From Endozoicomonas euniceicola (lineage in GTDB: Bacteria > Pseudomonadota > Gammaproteobacteria > Pseudomonadales > Endozoicomonadaceae), in contig NZ_CP103300.1 of the NCBI RefSeq assembly GCF_025562755.1, positions 2,288,501 to 2,352,500 on the forward strand: 64,000 nucleotides of DNA, in the 5' to 3' direction. Each line of letters starts with the position of its first letter. Position 1 is the first letter of the stretch. Below the pieces are notes generated by a model that did no database searches, was not told the origin of the DNA, and saw only the letters and a program-made list of their open reading frames with translations. Made by a program: the position numbers and the translations under genes. Positions 36,682 to 45,973 of this stretch are shown here, in pieces.

Positions 36682-37278
36682 TTAAAGTTGTTCTGCCAGC
36701 TTTGCCATGGCAATGGCACGATGGCTGATACTGTTCTTCACGTCTTTTGGGAGAACCGCAGCGGAACAGCCTTCAGAGGGCACATAAAACAGCGGGTCGT
36801 AACCAAAGCCATGATCACCGCTGGGAGCTTCCAGAATACGCCCTTCCCAGGCACCGTGGCACACCAGTGGGGTTGGATCATCCCCATGACGCAGATAAAC
36901 CAGCACACAGTGAAAACGGGCGGTTCGCTGCGTTTCCTGTAAGCCTTCCAGGTTCTTCAGCAATTTGGCGTTGTTCTCAGCATCAGAAGCCTCCTCACCG
37001 GCGTAGCGGGCAGAATAAATGCCCGGCTGACCATTGAGTGCGTCCACTTCAATACCCGAGTCATCAGCAATGGCTGGCAACCCGGAAATTTTTGCCGCAT
37101 GGCGGGCTTTGAGGATCGCATTTTCCACAAAGGTCAGTCCCGTCTCTTCCACAGAGTCCACGTTGAACTGACTCTGTGGCAGCATGTCGATATTCAGGTT
37201 AGCCAGCAGATGCTGGAATTCCCGCAGTTTACCCTGATTGCCACTGGCCAGAACAATCTGGCGACGTTCACCACTCAC
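36682..37278 (-). CDS. rdgB: dITP/XTP pyrophosphatase
   Basis: RdgB hydrolyses dITP, XTP and other faulty purine triphosphates to monophosphates. It has 198 residues (E. coli 197). VLASGNQGKLREFQHLL near the N-terminus, ENAILKARHAAK, ADDSGIEVDALNGQPGIYSARYAGE and HGFGYDPLFYVP are family signatures. The start is GTG at 37278, giving the expected N-terminus. It is followed by hemW and preceded by the DUF4426 gene, an order conserved with metX-metW in gammaproteobacteria. Confidence 0.95.
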   Translation of the reverse strand: MSGERRQIVLASGNQGKLREFQHLLANLNIDMLPQSQFNVDSVEETGLTFVENAILKARHAAKISGLPAIADDSGIEVDALNGQPGIYSARYAGEEASDAENNAKLLKNLEGLQETQRTARFHCVLVYLRHGDDPTPLVCHGAWEGRILEAPSGDHGFGYDPLFYVPSEGCSAAVLPKDVKNSISHRAIAMAKLAEQL

Positions 37279-37304
37279 GATATTATCTACTCTCGTTAGG
37301 ACAG

Positions 37305-37808
37305 TTATTTCCCGTCCTGATAAAATTTTTGCCTGAATTTAACCCGATAGCTGGTATCCGAGCCTTCAGGCTTTACGTCGATGCTGAATTCTAGCAGTTC
37401 TTCATTACTGAACCGAAAACCTGCCAGATAATAGATGGCCGAGCCTTCCTTCACTTCCTGAAACGTCAGAGGTACTGACTGTTGCAGAAGGTTTTTGTGC
37501 TGACCGTCCAGCTGTGCGGTAACCGCTTTGCCCACCTCGCTGTCTTTAACATTACGAATGGCAATGTTCACAAGGCCGTATTTCGGACCTCGCTCCAGCT
37601 GGTACACCCTGGCGATTTCCGGCGCTATGAACGTACTGTTGAACGCTGAAAAATACACCTCGTAATCTCCGAAACGCAGGGGCTCATTTTTCAACACTTT
37701 TGCTTCAGGAAACGAGGCCTCAGGAACAGCGGCAGCCCATGCGCTGCCAAGCACCAGAAGACTGGCTAAAAGCACTAAAAACGATCTTGTGATGTTTATT
37801 ATTTTCAT
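37305..37808 (-). CDS. DUF4426 family secreted protein
   Basis: This 167-residue protein has an N-terminal signal peptide (NITRSFLVLLASLLVLGSAWAAA, cleavage near residue 27) and a beta-rich remainder. It fits the DUF4426 family, regularly found between metW and rdgB in gammaproteobacteria. AGAGGT lies five bases before the ATG at 37808, a good ribosome-binding site. It is probably periplasmic; its function is unknown. Confidence 0.85.
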   Translation of the reverse strand: MKIINITRSFLVLLASLLVLGSAWAAAVPEASFPEAKVLKNEPLRFGDYEVYFSAFNSTFIAPEIARVYQLERGPKYGLVNIAIRNVKDSEVGKAVTAQLDGQHKNLLQQSVPLTFQEVKEGSAIYYLAGFRFSNEELLEFSIDVKPEGSDTSYRVKFRQKFYQDGK

Positions 37809-37849
37809 ACTGCACCTCTTTATTTCCAGACCACAGGGTTATTTCCAGA

Positions 37850-38446
37850 TCACCGGGTCAGGTGGTAAATTGCTATCTCGCCCATCAGGTTTGGGAGCAG
37901 TTTAGTTTTCCAGTCCCCCTTGTGAGCATTATCCACCACCAGTCGCTCAATGACAGTAAACTGCTTCTGCCGGCACAGTTCCTCAAAATCCCTGAACGTA
38001 CAAAAGTGAATATTCGGCGTGTCGTACCAGGTATAGGGCATAAATCGGGATACCGGCATTTTACCCCTTGTGGATAAGTACCAGCGACAGCGCCAGTGCC
38101 CAAAGTTCGGGAAGGTAACAATACACTCCCTGCCCACCCTGAGCATTTCATCCAGGACCCGATGAGGGTGGCGCAACACCTGCAACGCCTGAGTCATGAT
38201 CACGGTATCGAAACTGCCATCACGGAAATTACCCAGCCCCTGATCAATATCCTGCTCAAGGACATTGATGCCATTAACAATACAGCGTTCAATGTTCTGT
38301 GGGTTGATTTCCAGACCATAGCCTTTTACCTGCTTTCTCTGCTTCAGGGATTTCAGCAGTTCGCCATGACCACAGGCAAGATCCAGAACCCGACTCCGGG
38401 GTTTTATCCACTGACGTATTATATCGAAATCGTTACGCCTGCTCAT
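37850..38446 (-). CDS. metW: Methionine biosynthesis protein MetW
   Basis: This SAM-methyltransferase-fold protein of 198 residues is a partner of MetX. SRVLDLACGHGELLKSLK is the SAM-binding motif. The ATG at 38446 is preferred over 38476 because AGGAG lies eight bases upstream and MSRRNDFDIIRQWI is the usual start. It overlaps metX by 14 bases. MetW is reported to be needed for MetX activity in Pseudomonas-type methionine synthesis. Confidence 0.92.
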   Translation of the reverse strand: MSRRNDFDIIRQWIKPRSRVLDLACGHGELLKSLKQRKQVKGYGLEINPQNIERCIVNGINVLEQDIDQGLGNFRDGSFDTVIMTQALQVLRHPHRVLDEMLRVGRECIVTFPNFGHWRCRWYLSTRGKMPVSRFMPYTWYDTPNIHFCTFRDFEELCRQKQFTVIERLVVDNAHKGDWKTKLLPNLMGEIAIYHLTR

Positions 38447-39602
38447 GTCTGCCACTCCTGCCGCAATCCACTGCAACCCGATACATATAGGCCGAAAGCG
38501 CCTGCATATAGCGGGGTATGCCCATCAGAAAGGCGTCATGCCCCTGAGGCGCATCAATTTCGAGATAAGAAACTTCTTTCCCGGCTTCGAGCAGCGCATC
38601 CACAATCTCCCTGGAACGTTCAGGAGAAAAACGCCAGTCGGTGGTAAACGACACCAGCAAAAAGTCCGCTTTCGCAGCCGACAGAGCCCGGGCAAGGTTA
38701 TCGTTACACTGGCTGGCCGGGTCAAAGTAGTCCAGCGCTCTGGTCATTAGCAGGTAAGTATTAGCATCGAAGTGGCCGGAAAAATTTTCACCTTGATAAC
38801 GCAGGTAGCTTTCGATCTGGAACTGTACGTCATAATCAAAACTGAACACATCGTTCTTGAGTTCCCGACCAAACTTGGCCCCCATGGCATCATCTGAAAG
38901 ATAGGTGATATGACCCACCATACGAGCCAGCCCAAGCCCGCTGCGGGGAATGGTTTCATGTTCCAGATAGCGACCGTCACGAAACTGTTCATCGGACATA
39001 ATGGCCTGGCGCGCCACCTCGTTAAAGGCGATATTCTGAGCGGACAGTTTGGGGGCAGAAGCAATGACAACGGCATGCCGCAAACGCTCAGGATAGGCGA
39101 CAGACCATTGCAAAACCTGCATTCCTCCAAGACTGCCCCCAACGATAGCAGCCCATTGTTCAATACCAAGGCGATCGGATAAACGAGCCTGGCTCTGTAC
39201 CCAGTCTTCTACAGTGACTATCGGGAAATCCGGGCCATAGGGTTTGCCGGTTTCAGGGTTGATGCTGACGGGGCCTGTACTGCCATGACAACCGCCCAGG
39301 TTATTCAGGCTGACCACAAAAAAACGGTCCGTATCAATGGGTTTGCCGGGGCCAATGCAGTTATCCCACCACCCCGGTTTACAGTCATCCATGGAGTGAT
39401 AACCGGCAGCATGGTGATGCCCACTCAGGGCATGGCAAATCAGCACAGCATTACTGTGATCGGCATTAAGGGTTCCATAGGTTTCGATCACCAGATCAAA
39501 ATCGGACAACGAACGACCACAACTCAATTCGAGAGGTTCATCAAAATGGAGGGTCTGAGGTGTAACCAGCCCTACCGAGTTGGCAGGTATGACTTCTGGC
39601 AT
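38433..39602 (-). CDS. metX: Homoserine O-acyltransferase MetX
   Basis: This alpha/beta-hydrolase-fold enzyme of 389 residues acylates homoserine in methionine synthesis. VGGSLGGMQVLQWSVAYP contains the nucleophile Ser157, and APQGHDAFLM near the C-terminus the catalytic His. The ATG at 39602 has AGGAAG five bases upstream and is chosen over 39647. In gammaproteobacteria such MetX proteins next to metW may use succinyl-CoA rather than acetyl-CoA; I cannot tell here. It overlaps metW. Confidence 0.93.
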   Translation of the reverse strand: MPEVIPANSVGLVTPQTLHFDEPLELSCGRSLSDFDLVIETYGTLNADHSNAVLICHALSGHHHAAGYHSMDDCKPGWWDNCIGPGKPIDTDRFFVVSLNNLGGCHGSTGPVSINPETGKPYGPDFPIVTVEDWVQSQARLSDRLGIEQWAAIVGGSLGGMQVLQWSVAYPERLRHAVVIASAPKLSAQNIAFNEVARQAIMSDEQFRDGRYLEHETIPRSGLGLARMVGHITYLSDDAMGAKFGRELKNDVFSFDYDVQFQIESYLRYQGENFSGHFDANTYLLMTRALDYFDPASQCNDNLARALSAAKADFLLVSFTTDWRFSPERSREIVDALLEAGKEVSYLEIDAPQGHDAFLMGIPRYMQALSAYMYRVAVDCGRSGRHEQA

Positions 39603-39773
39603 AATACTTCCTGTCGTTCTATTTAGTCTTATCGGTCTTATGCCCACTTTCCGGAGCTTTTTTCAGGGCTATTGTTTTTAAAGCATTCAGCCCCCTCCCG
39701 CTCCTGCATCTACCTGGGTCAGCAGACATCACAGGAACAGGACGTTGCAGTTTATCGGCAATGGCGATGGTTG

Positions 39774-39998
39774 TCAGCTGGCAGAACCGCAATGATCCAG
39801 AGCCAGCTCGGTCAGAGCCAACAAATGATTAAGAAACACACCTTCGACAGTCTGTGAAGCAAAGTGCAGATGTCGTGCAGAAATGTAATCTTCAACACTC
39901 TGATTGTGCGTTAGAGAGATGTAAAAAGCGCGCATGGCTTCATCTTCAACGTTGAGCACAGAAACGATTCTGGCACAGGGCTGTGTCGTCTCGCTCAT
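39774..39998 (-). CDS. Small protein of unknown function
   Basis: This 74-residue ORF has a strong ribosome-binding site (AAGGAG seven bases before ATG 39998), which supports translation. The sequence is acidic and helical, with no signal peptide, membrane helix or recognisable motif. I do not recognise the family. It lies 171 bases upstream of metX on the same strand, so a common transcript is possible. Confidence 0.5.
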   Translation of the reverse strand: MSETTQPCARIVSVLNVEDEAMRAFYISLTHNQSVEDYISARHLHFASQTVEGVFLNHLLALTELALDHCGSAS

Positions 39999-40092
39999 GC
40001 AATACTCCTTGAGGCAAAAGCCCCCGGGTACATCGCCACCTCTCTTTCATAAATACAGCTTTCAGAAACGCCGTTGGAAACTGTTCGAGAAC

Positions 40093-40123
40093 AAACGGCC
40101 ACCGTCAGTTAGTGGCCGTTTTT
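40093..40123 (+). terminator. Hairpin with T-run in the 39999-40453 gap
   Basis: AAACGGCCAC (40093-40102) pairs perfectly with GTGGCCGTTT (40112-40121) over a 9-base loop, and the arm ends in TTTTT. It looks like a Rho-independent terminator on the plus strand, yet no plus-strand gene precedes it. I see no other feature in 39999-40453. Confidence 0.5.
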
Positions 40124-40453
40124 ATGGTGATGCAAATAACAAGACACCTGACAAATATGGCCCATTTCATGTCAGATAGCGGCAATCTTCGCTATTCAAG
40201 TTTGCCAAGTATAGTTGCTAATTCCACCGTGAATTCAAGATCATCAGAACTTTCGATTCCTTACGAAATACCTTTTTCACACCGAACAAAGTAAAAAGAT
40301 AAAAGTACGGATAAGCAAACCGGCTTTGCAACGAGGTACTTAGTAAAACTATGTGCTATCGTATGGCTGAGTATGAAACTCTGCTATACCCGTCTGTATG
40401 CGTATCCGCAGAGAGCCTTGTTAACTGACAAACTGCTGGTGCTAGAAACACAT

Positions 40454-40693
40454 ATGTCCATTGAATCCTTAGGCCATCTGGAATCCAAGCTGCAAAACCT
40501 GATCGACAAGCTCGAACTGACCCGTATGGAACTGGAAGAGCTGCGCACTGCCAATACCCGCATGGAGCAGGAAAACGCTGAACTGAAGCAGGAGTTAAGC
40601 GCCTGGGGGGAGCGCGTTGGTGCTTTACTGGGTAAACTGGACAACGTCTCTGAAGACGCTGTCACCGAAGAAGAAGCCGCTTACGAAGCTTGA
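40454..40693 (+). CDS. TIGR02449/ZapB-like small coiled-coil protein
   Basis: This protein of about 79 residues from ATG 40454 is almost entirely coiled coil: ESLGHLESKLQNLIDKLELTRMELEELRTANTRMEQENAELKQEL. It resembles the short TIGR02449 proteins that sit near zapA in gammaproteobacteria, thought to be ZapB-like division proteins. An upstream ATG at 40373 gives a longer, less typical protein. No zapA or 6S RNA is recognisable beside it. A strong hairpin follows the stop. Confidence 0.7.
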   Translation: MSIESLGHLESKLQNLIDKLELTRMELEELRTANTRMEQENAELKQELSAWGERVGALLGKLDNVSEDAVTEEEAAYEA

Positions 40694-40700
40694 TACCTCT

Positions 40701-40731
40701 GTTCACCCGGCAAACTATTTGTCGGGTGAAC
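40701..40731. terminator. 14-bp hairpin between the ZapB-like gene and the convergent ABC-F gene
   Basis: GTTCACCCGGCAAA (40701-40714) pairs with TTTGTCGGGTGAAC (40718-40731) with one G-T pair and a CTA loop. Lying between two converging genes, it may end both transcripts; there is no T-run. Confidence 0.6.
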
Positions 40732-40766
40732 ATGGCTCTGCTCAGGAGGCGTTCTTAGTCAGATTA

Positions 40767-42689
<1,923 letters not shown>

Positions 42690-42873
42690 GCCGCGCATTA
42701 TAAAGAATTTATTGGAGGGAGAAAGGTTCGGGAAGCAAAACTCGTTTAATAATACACGCTGAATAAAAAGGGTGGCTGGTATCGCTACGATATCACCGCC
42801 ACATCGCCACTATACCACCACAAAGGGAGCACTCGCAAAATGCAAGCGAGAGGGAATGAAAAGTCGTTATAGG

Positions 42874-42900
42874 AAAAAACGCAGGGGGGGAGCCCCCCTG
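42874..42900 (-). terminator. Rho-independent terminator of algP
   Basis: On the minus strand the stem CAGGGGGG with CCCCCCTG (plus strand 42882-42900) is followed by TTTTTT (42874-42879). It lies 27 bases after the algP stop, a classic intrinsic terminator. Confidence 0.85.
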
Positions 42901-42926
42901 CCGGATAAGCCTACAGGCAAAAAGGC

Positions 42927-43418
42927 TTAACTCTTTTTAGTCGCTCTCTTTCTGCTGGCAGCTTTTCTAGCAGGAGCTTTTTTCTTGGCAGCTACTTTAC
43001 GGGTAGCTTTCTTAGCAGGCGCTTTTTTCTTCGCTACTGTCTTTTTGGCGGCCTTTTTGGCTGGTGCCTTTTTCTTGGTAGCAGCTTTACGGGTCACTTT
43101 TTTCTTAGCAGTTGCCTTCTTTTTAGTCGCTGCCTTGCTTGTAGCTTTCTTGGCAGCAGCTTTTTTGGTCGTCTTTTTGGCGGTAGACTTTTTAGCAGCA
43201 GCCTTCTTGGTAGAAGCTTTTGCTTTAGCCTTGGCCTTTTTCAAAGACTCCTTGGCTTTATCCAGTTTTTTCTTGAGAGCATCAATTTCTTTCTCAAGCT
43301 TTTTAACCGGATCCACTTTACGGGTAGCTGCCTTTTTAACTACTTTTTTGACTGGCTTCTTGGCAGCAGGTTTTTTAGCCGCTTTTTTAGCGGTTGGTTT
43401 TCTCTTGGCTACAGGCAT
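42927..43418 (-). CDS. algP: AlgP-like histone H1-type Lys/Ala-rich DNA-binding protein
   Basis: This 163-residue very basic protein is built of KKAAAKK, KKAPAKKA and KKATAKK-type repeats with a helical leucine-bearing segment in the middle (about residues 38-70, VKKLEKEIDALKKKLDKAKESL). It resembles AlgP/AlgR3 of Pseudomonas, a histone-like regulator of alginate genes that binds DNA through KPAAK-type tails. Such repeats vary in length between strains, so the count here may be unstable. The gene is followed by an intrinsic terminator. Confidence 0.85.
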   Translation of the reverse strand: MPVAKRKPTAKKAAKKPAAKKPVKKVVKKAATRKVDPVKKLEKEIDALKKKLDKAKESLKKAKAKAKASTKKAAAKKSTAKKTTKKAAAKKATSKAATKKKATAKKKVTRKAATKKKAPAKKAAKKTVAKKKAPAKKATRKVAAKKKAPARKAASRKRATKKS

Positions 43419-43771
43419 TTGTCGTCCCTCGTCATTGCCTTTATTAAGTACTCCATTACTTCGTAAATTACTGCATATAAAAAATCTGAATAATTAATAC
43501 CCAGTTTTAAGTAAAAACATAGAGCGCTTATTACAGGACTGCAAATTTTTTCTTAATTAAATTCCAAAAAATCATTCGTAACTTTTTTAAAATTGAGTTA
43601 TGCAAATAGTAATGAAATAACAATAACACTATAAAAGCAGGGTTTTTTACATAAAAATGATACAGACTGCTTGATATCTTTTGATATATGCACAAAGATG
43701 GAAAAATCACGATGCAAGGACGAAAAAAAGCTATTTTTGCATCCCGGATAACCTACATAAAGAGAGACTCC
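43419..43771. promoter_or_regulatory. AT-rich divergent promoter region between algP and the FKBP gene
   Basis: This 353-base gap is AT-rich, with no gene and no hairpin that I recognise. It must hold the promoters of algP (minus) and the FKBP gene (plus). AGAGAG at 43761-43766 is the FKBP ribosome-binding site. I cannot assign promoter boxes with confidence. Confidence 0.5.
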
Positions 43772-44485
43772 ATGAGATTAAAAGCTTTGGTCGGCATCGC
43801 GTTGATGTCATACACCCTTCAGTCTTCTGCTGCGCTAGAAACTGAAGCTGATAAAGTCAGCTACAGTTTGGGGTCGATTCTTGCTGAACAGCTTAAGCAG
43901 TTTGAAGGCGTCAATGCTGACGCTCTTTCCAAAGGGATAAAAGACACTCTGGAAGGCAAACCCCTGGAGCTGGAAAAGCAGGAGATGTTCAAGCTTATTG
44001 AAAAAGCCCGTAAGGAACAGGAAGAAAAACGCCAGAAGCAACTGCAGGAAGAAGCCGCCAAAAACCTTGAAAAAGGGCAGGCGTTCCTGAAAGAAAATGC
44101 CAAAAAGCCCGGCATTTTCACCATGGACAACGGCCTTCAATACAGAATTATTAAAGAGGGCAAAGGCAGCAAGCCTCTTGAAACCAGTGAAGTCACCGTT
44201 CACTACGAGGGTAAACTGCTGGATGGTACCGTGTTTGACAGCTCCTACGAACGAAAACAACCTGCGACGTTTAAACTCAACCAGGTTATTCGTGGCTGGA
44301 CAGAAGGTCTGAAAGCGATGCCTGAAGGTTCAACCTGGGAGTTATTTATTCCTTCCGATCTGGCGTATGGCCCGGGAGGAATTCCAGGCAGAATTGGCCC
44401 CAATGAAGTATTGACCTTCAAAGTTGAGTTAATTGAAGTGAAAAAGGACGAGAAAAAAGACGCTAAAAAAGACGAGAAAAAATAG
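43772..44485 (+). CDS. Periplasmic FKBP-type peptidyl-prolyl cis-trans isomerase (FkpA/Mip-like)
   Basis: This 237-residue protein has a signal peptide (MRLKALVGIALMSYTLQSSA), then an N-terminal helical dimerisation domain (KVSYSLGSILAEQLK, about residues 30-115) and a C-terminal FKBP domain (VTVHYEGKLLDGTVFDSS, IRGWTEGLKAMPEGSTWELFIPSDLAYG), as in FkpA, FklB and Mip. The ATG at 43772 is chosen because it creates the signal peptide; the in-frame ATG at 43688 would bury it. An unusual Lys/Asp tail (KKDEKKDAKKDEKK) ends the protein. It probably helps fold envelope proteins. Confidence 0.92.
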   Translation: MRLKALVGIALMSYTLQSSAALETEADKVSYSLGSILAEQLKQFEGVNADALSKGIKDTLEGKPLELEKQEMFKLIEKARKEQEEKRQKQLQEEAAKNLEKGQAFLKENAKKPGIFTMDNGLQYRIIKEGKGSKPLETSEVTVHYEGKLLDGTVFDSSYERKQPATFKLNQVIRGWTEGLKAMPEGSTWELFIPSDLAYGPGGIPGRIGPNEVLTFKVELIEVKKDEKKDAKKDEKK

Positions 44486-44496
44486 CGTCCAGCTAC

Positions 44497-44528
44497 GAAA
44501 AGTCCGGATTCATGAGTCCGGACTTTTC
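44497..44528. terminator. Bidirectional terminator between the FKBP gene and rsd
   Basis: GAAAAGTCCGGA (44497-44508) pairs exactly with TCCGGACTTTTC (44517-44528) over an 8-base loop. The arms end in TTTT on both strands. It sits between the converging FKBP gene and rsd. Confidence 0.8.
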
Positions 44529-44559
44529 ATAAATACCCTGCAATATTACTTTCAACGGG

Positions 44560-45024
44560 CTATGTCACCAGTTCCCGGTGGGATTCGTGCAGAACTTCTA
44601 TCAATTTATCTTCAAGCTCAAAGCGTTCTTCCAGTGCTTCCCCTAACTCAGACAGGGAATTTTGCATCATCTGAACGCTGCTGATACTTTCACAGGTATC
44701 ATTAAACCTTAGGCAAACCTGCGTATTCGTTTCCAGCTTTGGGATGATAGAGTGCGCAACTTCAACACTGCCATCATCAAACTCCATACCCTCTCGTACA
44801 AGCTGCTCATAGACTTCGAAATGCCCGGATGATGCATAGTCAACCAGAATCTGGCACATTTCTTCTAGTTTATTAGCGACAGGACGCTTGTCATCGTGAA
44901 ATTGATCCATTCCATTAACTGAACAGAAAAGAACAATTAATTCCTGACGATCGCCGAGCCAGCGATCAATAATATCCGATACGCCTCCCCAACGTTCTTT
45001 GGCCGATTTGCAACCCTCCAGCAT
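44560..45024 (-). CDS. rsd: Regulator of sigma D (anti-sigma-70) Rsd/AlgQ
   Basis: This 154-residue helical protein matches Rsd/AlgQ: RWGGVSDIIDRWLGDRQELIVLFCSVNG at the N-terminus and FCQxLVDY-like ILVDYASSGHFEVYEQL in the middle. Rsd binds the housekeeping sigma factor and favours alternative sigma factors. In Pseudomonas it is AlgQ, an alginate regulator, and lies near algP and the hem genes as here, though rearranged. AGAGGA six bases before the ATG at 45024 is a good ribosome-binding site. Confidence 0.88.
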   Translation of the reverse strand: MLEGCKSAKERWGGVSDIIDRWLGDRQELIVLFCSVNGMDQFHDDKRPVANKLEEMCQILVDYASSGHFEVYEQLVREGMEFDDGSVEVAHSIIPKLETNTQVCLRFNDTCESISSVQMMQNSLSELGEALEERFELEDKLIEVLHESHRELVT

Positions 45025-45364
45025 GGCAGTTCCTCTTGACGGTTGGATCTTATCATCGATATGGAAACGGCATCACCTAGTCACCGGTTATTTTTGATGA
45101 TTCAGTTGCTAGGTTATGACAGCGAAATTTTTGCGGCAAGAGGCAAATTGCAAAATATACCAGACCTTTTTCCCATAAAACAAAATCATCACGGTGAAAC
45201 CCTTGTATTTTAGGGCTCATTTCGTTTTCAACTCGCAATTCAATATATTAAAAAAAATTTTAATTAAAAAAAATTATTTATATTTTGTTCGTTAGTTCCA
45301 TTTAGACGGTACAATTTACCCACCAGCAGTAAGTGCAGAAAGCAACAGCTGACTGCACACCCTA
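45025..45364. other. Intergenic gap between rsd and dsbB, no gene seen
   Basis: This 340-base gap is AT-rich (long A/T runs at 45240-45290). A weak 6-bp stem (GTGCAG 45333-45338 with CTGCAC 45353-45358) could end the dsbB transcript. The rsd promoter should lie at the left end. No ORF or RNA is recognisable. Confidence 0.4.
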
Positions 45365-45868
45365 TTAAACAGCACCCTCTCTTTTCCTGAGGCACTCAAA
45401 TAAGCCAACAACGATAAAGCCGACAAATACAATCAAAGTCCAGCCGGGAATCGTCAACCCAAGAAAAGTCCATTGAACCTCTGCACAGTCACCGGTCCCT
45501 GTCAGCATGATTTTCAGAAGGTCTGCAACAGGAAGAATATCGACAAGGTACTCAATTCCGGGCATACAGGCAGGTACTTTTTCCGCTGGCAGATTTTGTA
45601 TCCATATCTGCCTCGCCGCCAGTAACGCTCCGGTCAGACTGAACAGCGCCAGAAAACCACCATAGCGACGATAGCCTTTTTTAACCGGGTTATGCAGGGT
45701 TGCCACCAGCGCAACGATACCAAGCCCCGTAAGAACGATTCTCTGGGAAATGCACAGCGGGCAGGGCTCCAGCCCCAAAGCGAACTGGAGGTAAAATGAA
45801 AACATCATCAGCGCCATACAGGCAGCTGTCACCAATAAAAAAGTCAGCCTTGAATGAGGAGTGGTCAT
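45365..45868 (-). CDS. dsbB: Disulfide bond formation protein DsbB
   Basis: This 167-residue inner-membrane protein has four hydrophobic helices and re-oxidises DsbA with quinones. PCPLCISQR contains the first redox pair, Cys36 and Cys39; VPACMPGIEYL and TGTGDCAEVQW hold the second pair in the second periplasmic loop. The length (E. coli 176) and helices fit DsbB. The ATG at 45868 is clear. A palindromic repeat lies upstream, in the gap after gshA. Confidence 0.93.
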   Translation of the reverse strand: MTTPHSRLTFLLVTAACMALMMFSFYLQFALGLEPCPLCISQRIVLTGLGIVALVATLHNPVKKGYRRYGGFLALFSLTGALLAARQIWIQNLPAEKVPACMPGIEYLVDILPVADLLKIMLTGTGDCAEVQWTFLGLTIPGWTLIVFVGFIVVGLFECLRKREGAV

Positions 45869-45918
45869 TATTGTTGGGCCTCCGTTGCTGTTTTGTTGAT
45901 AAGAGCGTATCTGCCCTC

Positions 45919-45946
45919 CGTCATTCCTGCCTGCGCCGGGATGACG
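45919..45946. repeat. Palindromic intergenic repeat, CATYCC type
   Basis: CGTCATTCC at the left and GGGATGACG at the right pair with one wobble; a short inner stem and loop complete the palindrome. It resembles the one at 33060-33080. It lies between gshA and dsbB. Confidence 0.5.
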
Positions 45947-45973
45947 ATGGGATATTTTCGTCTGCCACTTCCC

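Noticed and set aside
39999..40453. 6S RNA next to the ZapB-like gene
   Set aside because: In relatives 6S RNA lies near zapA and TIGR02449 genes, but I see no 6S-like long hairpin here.
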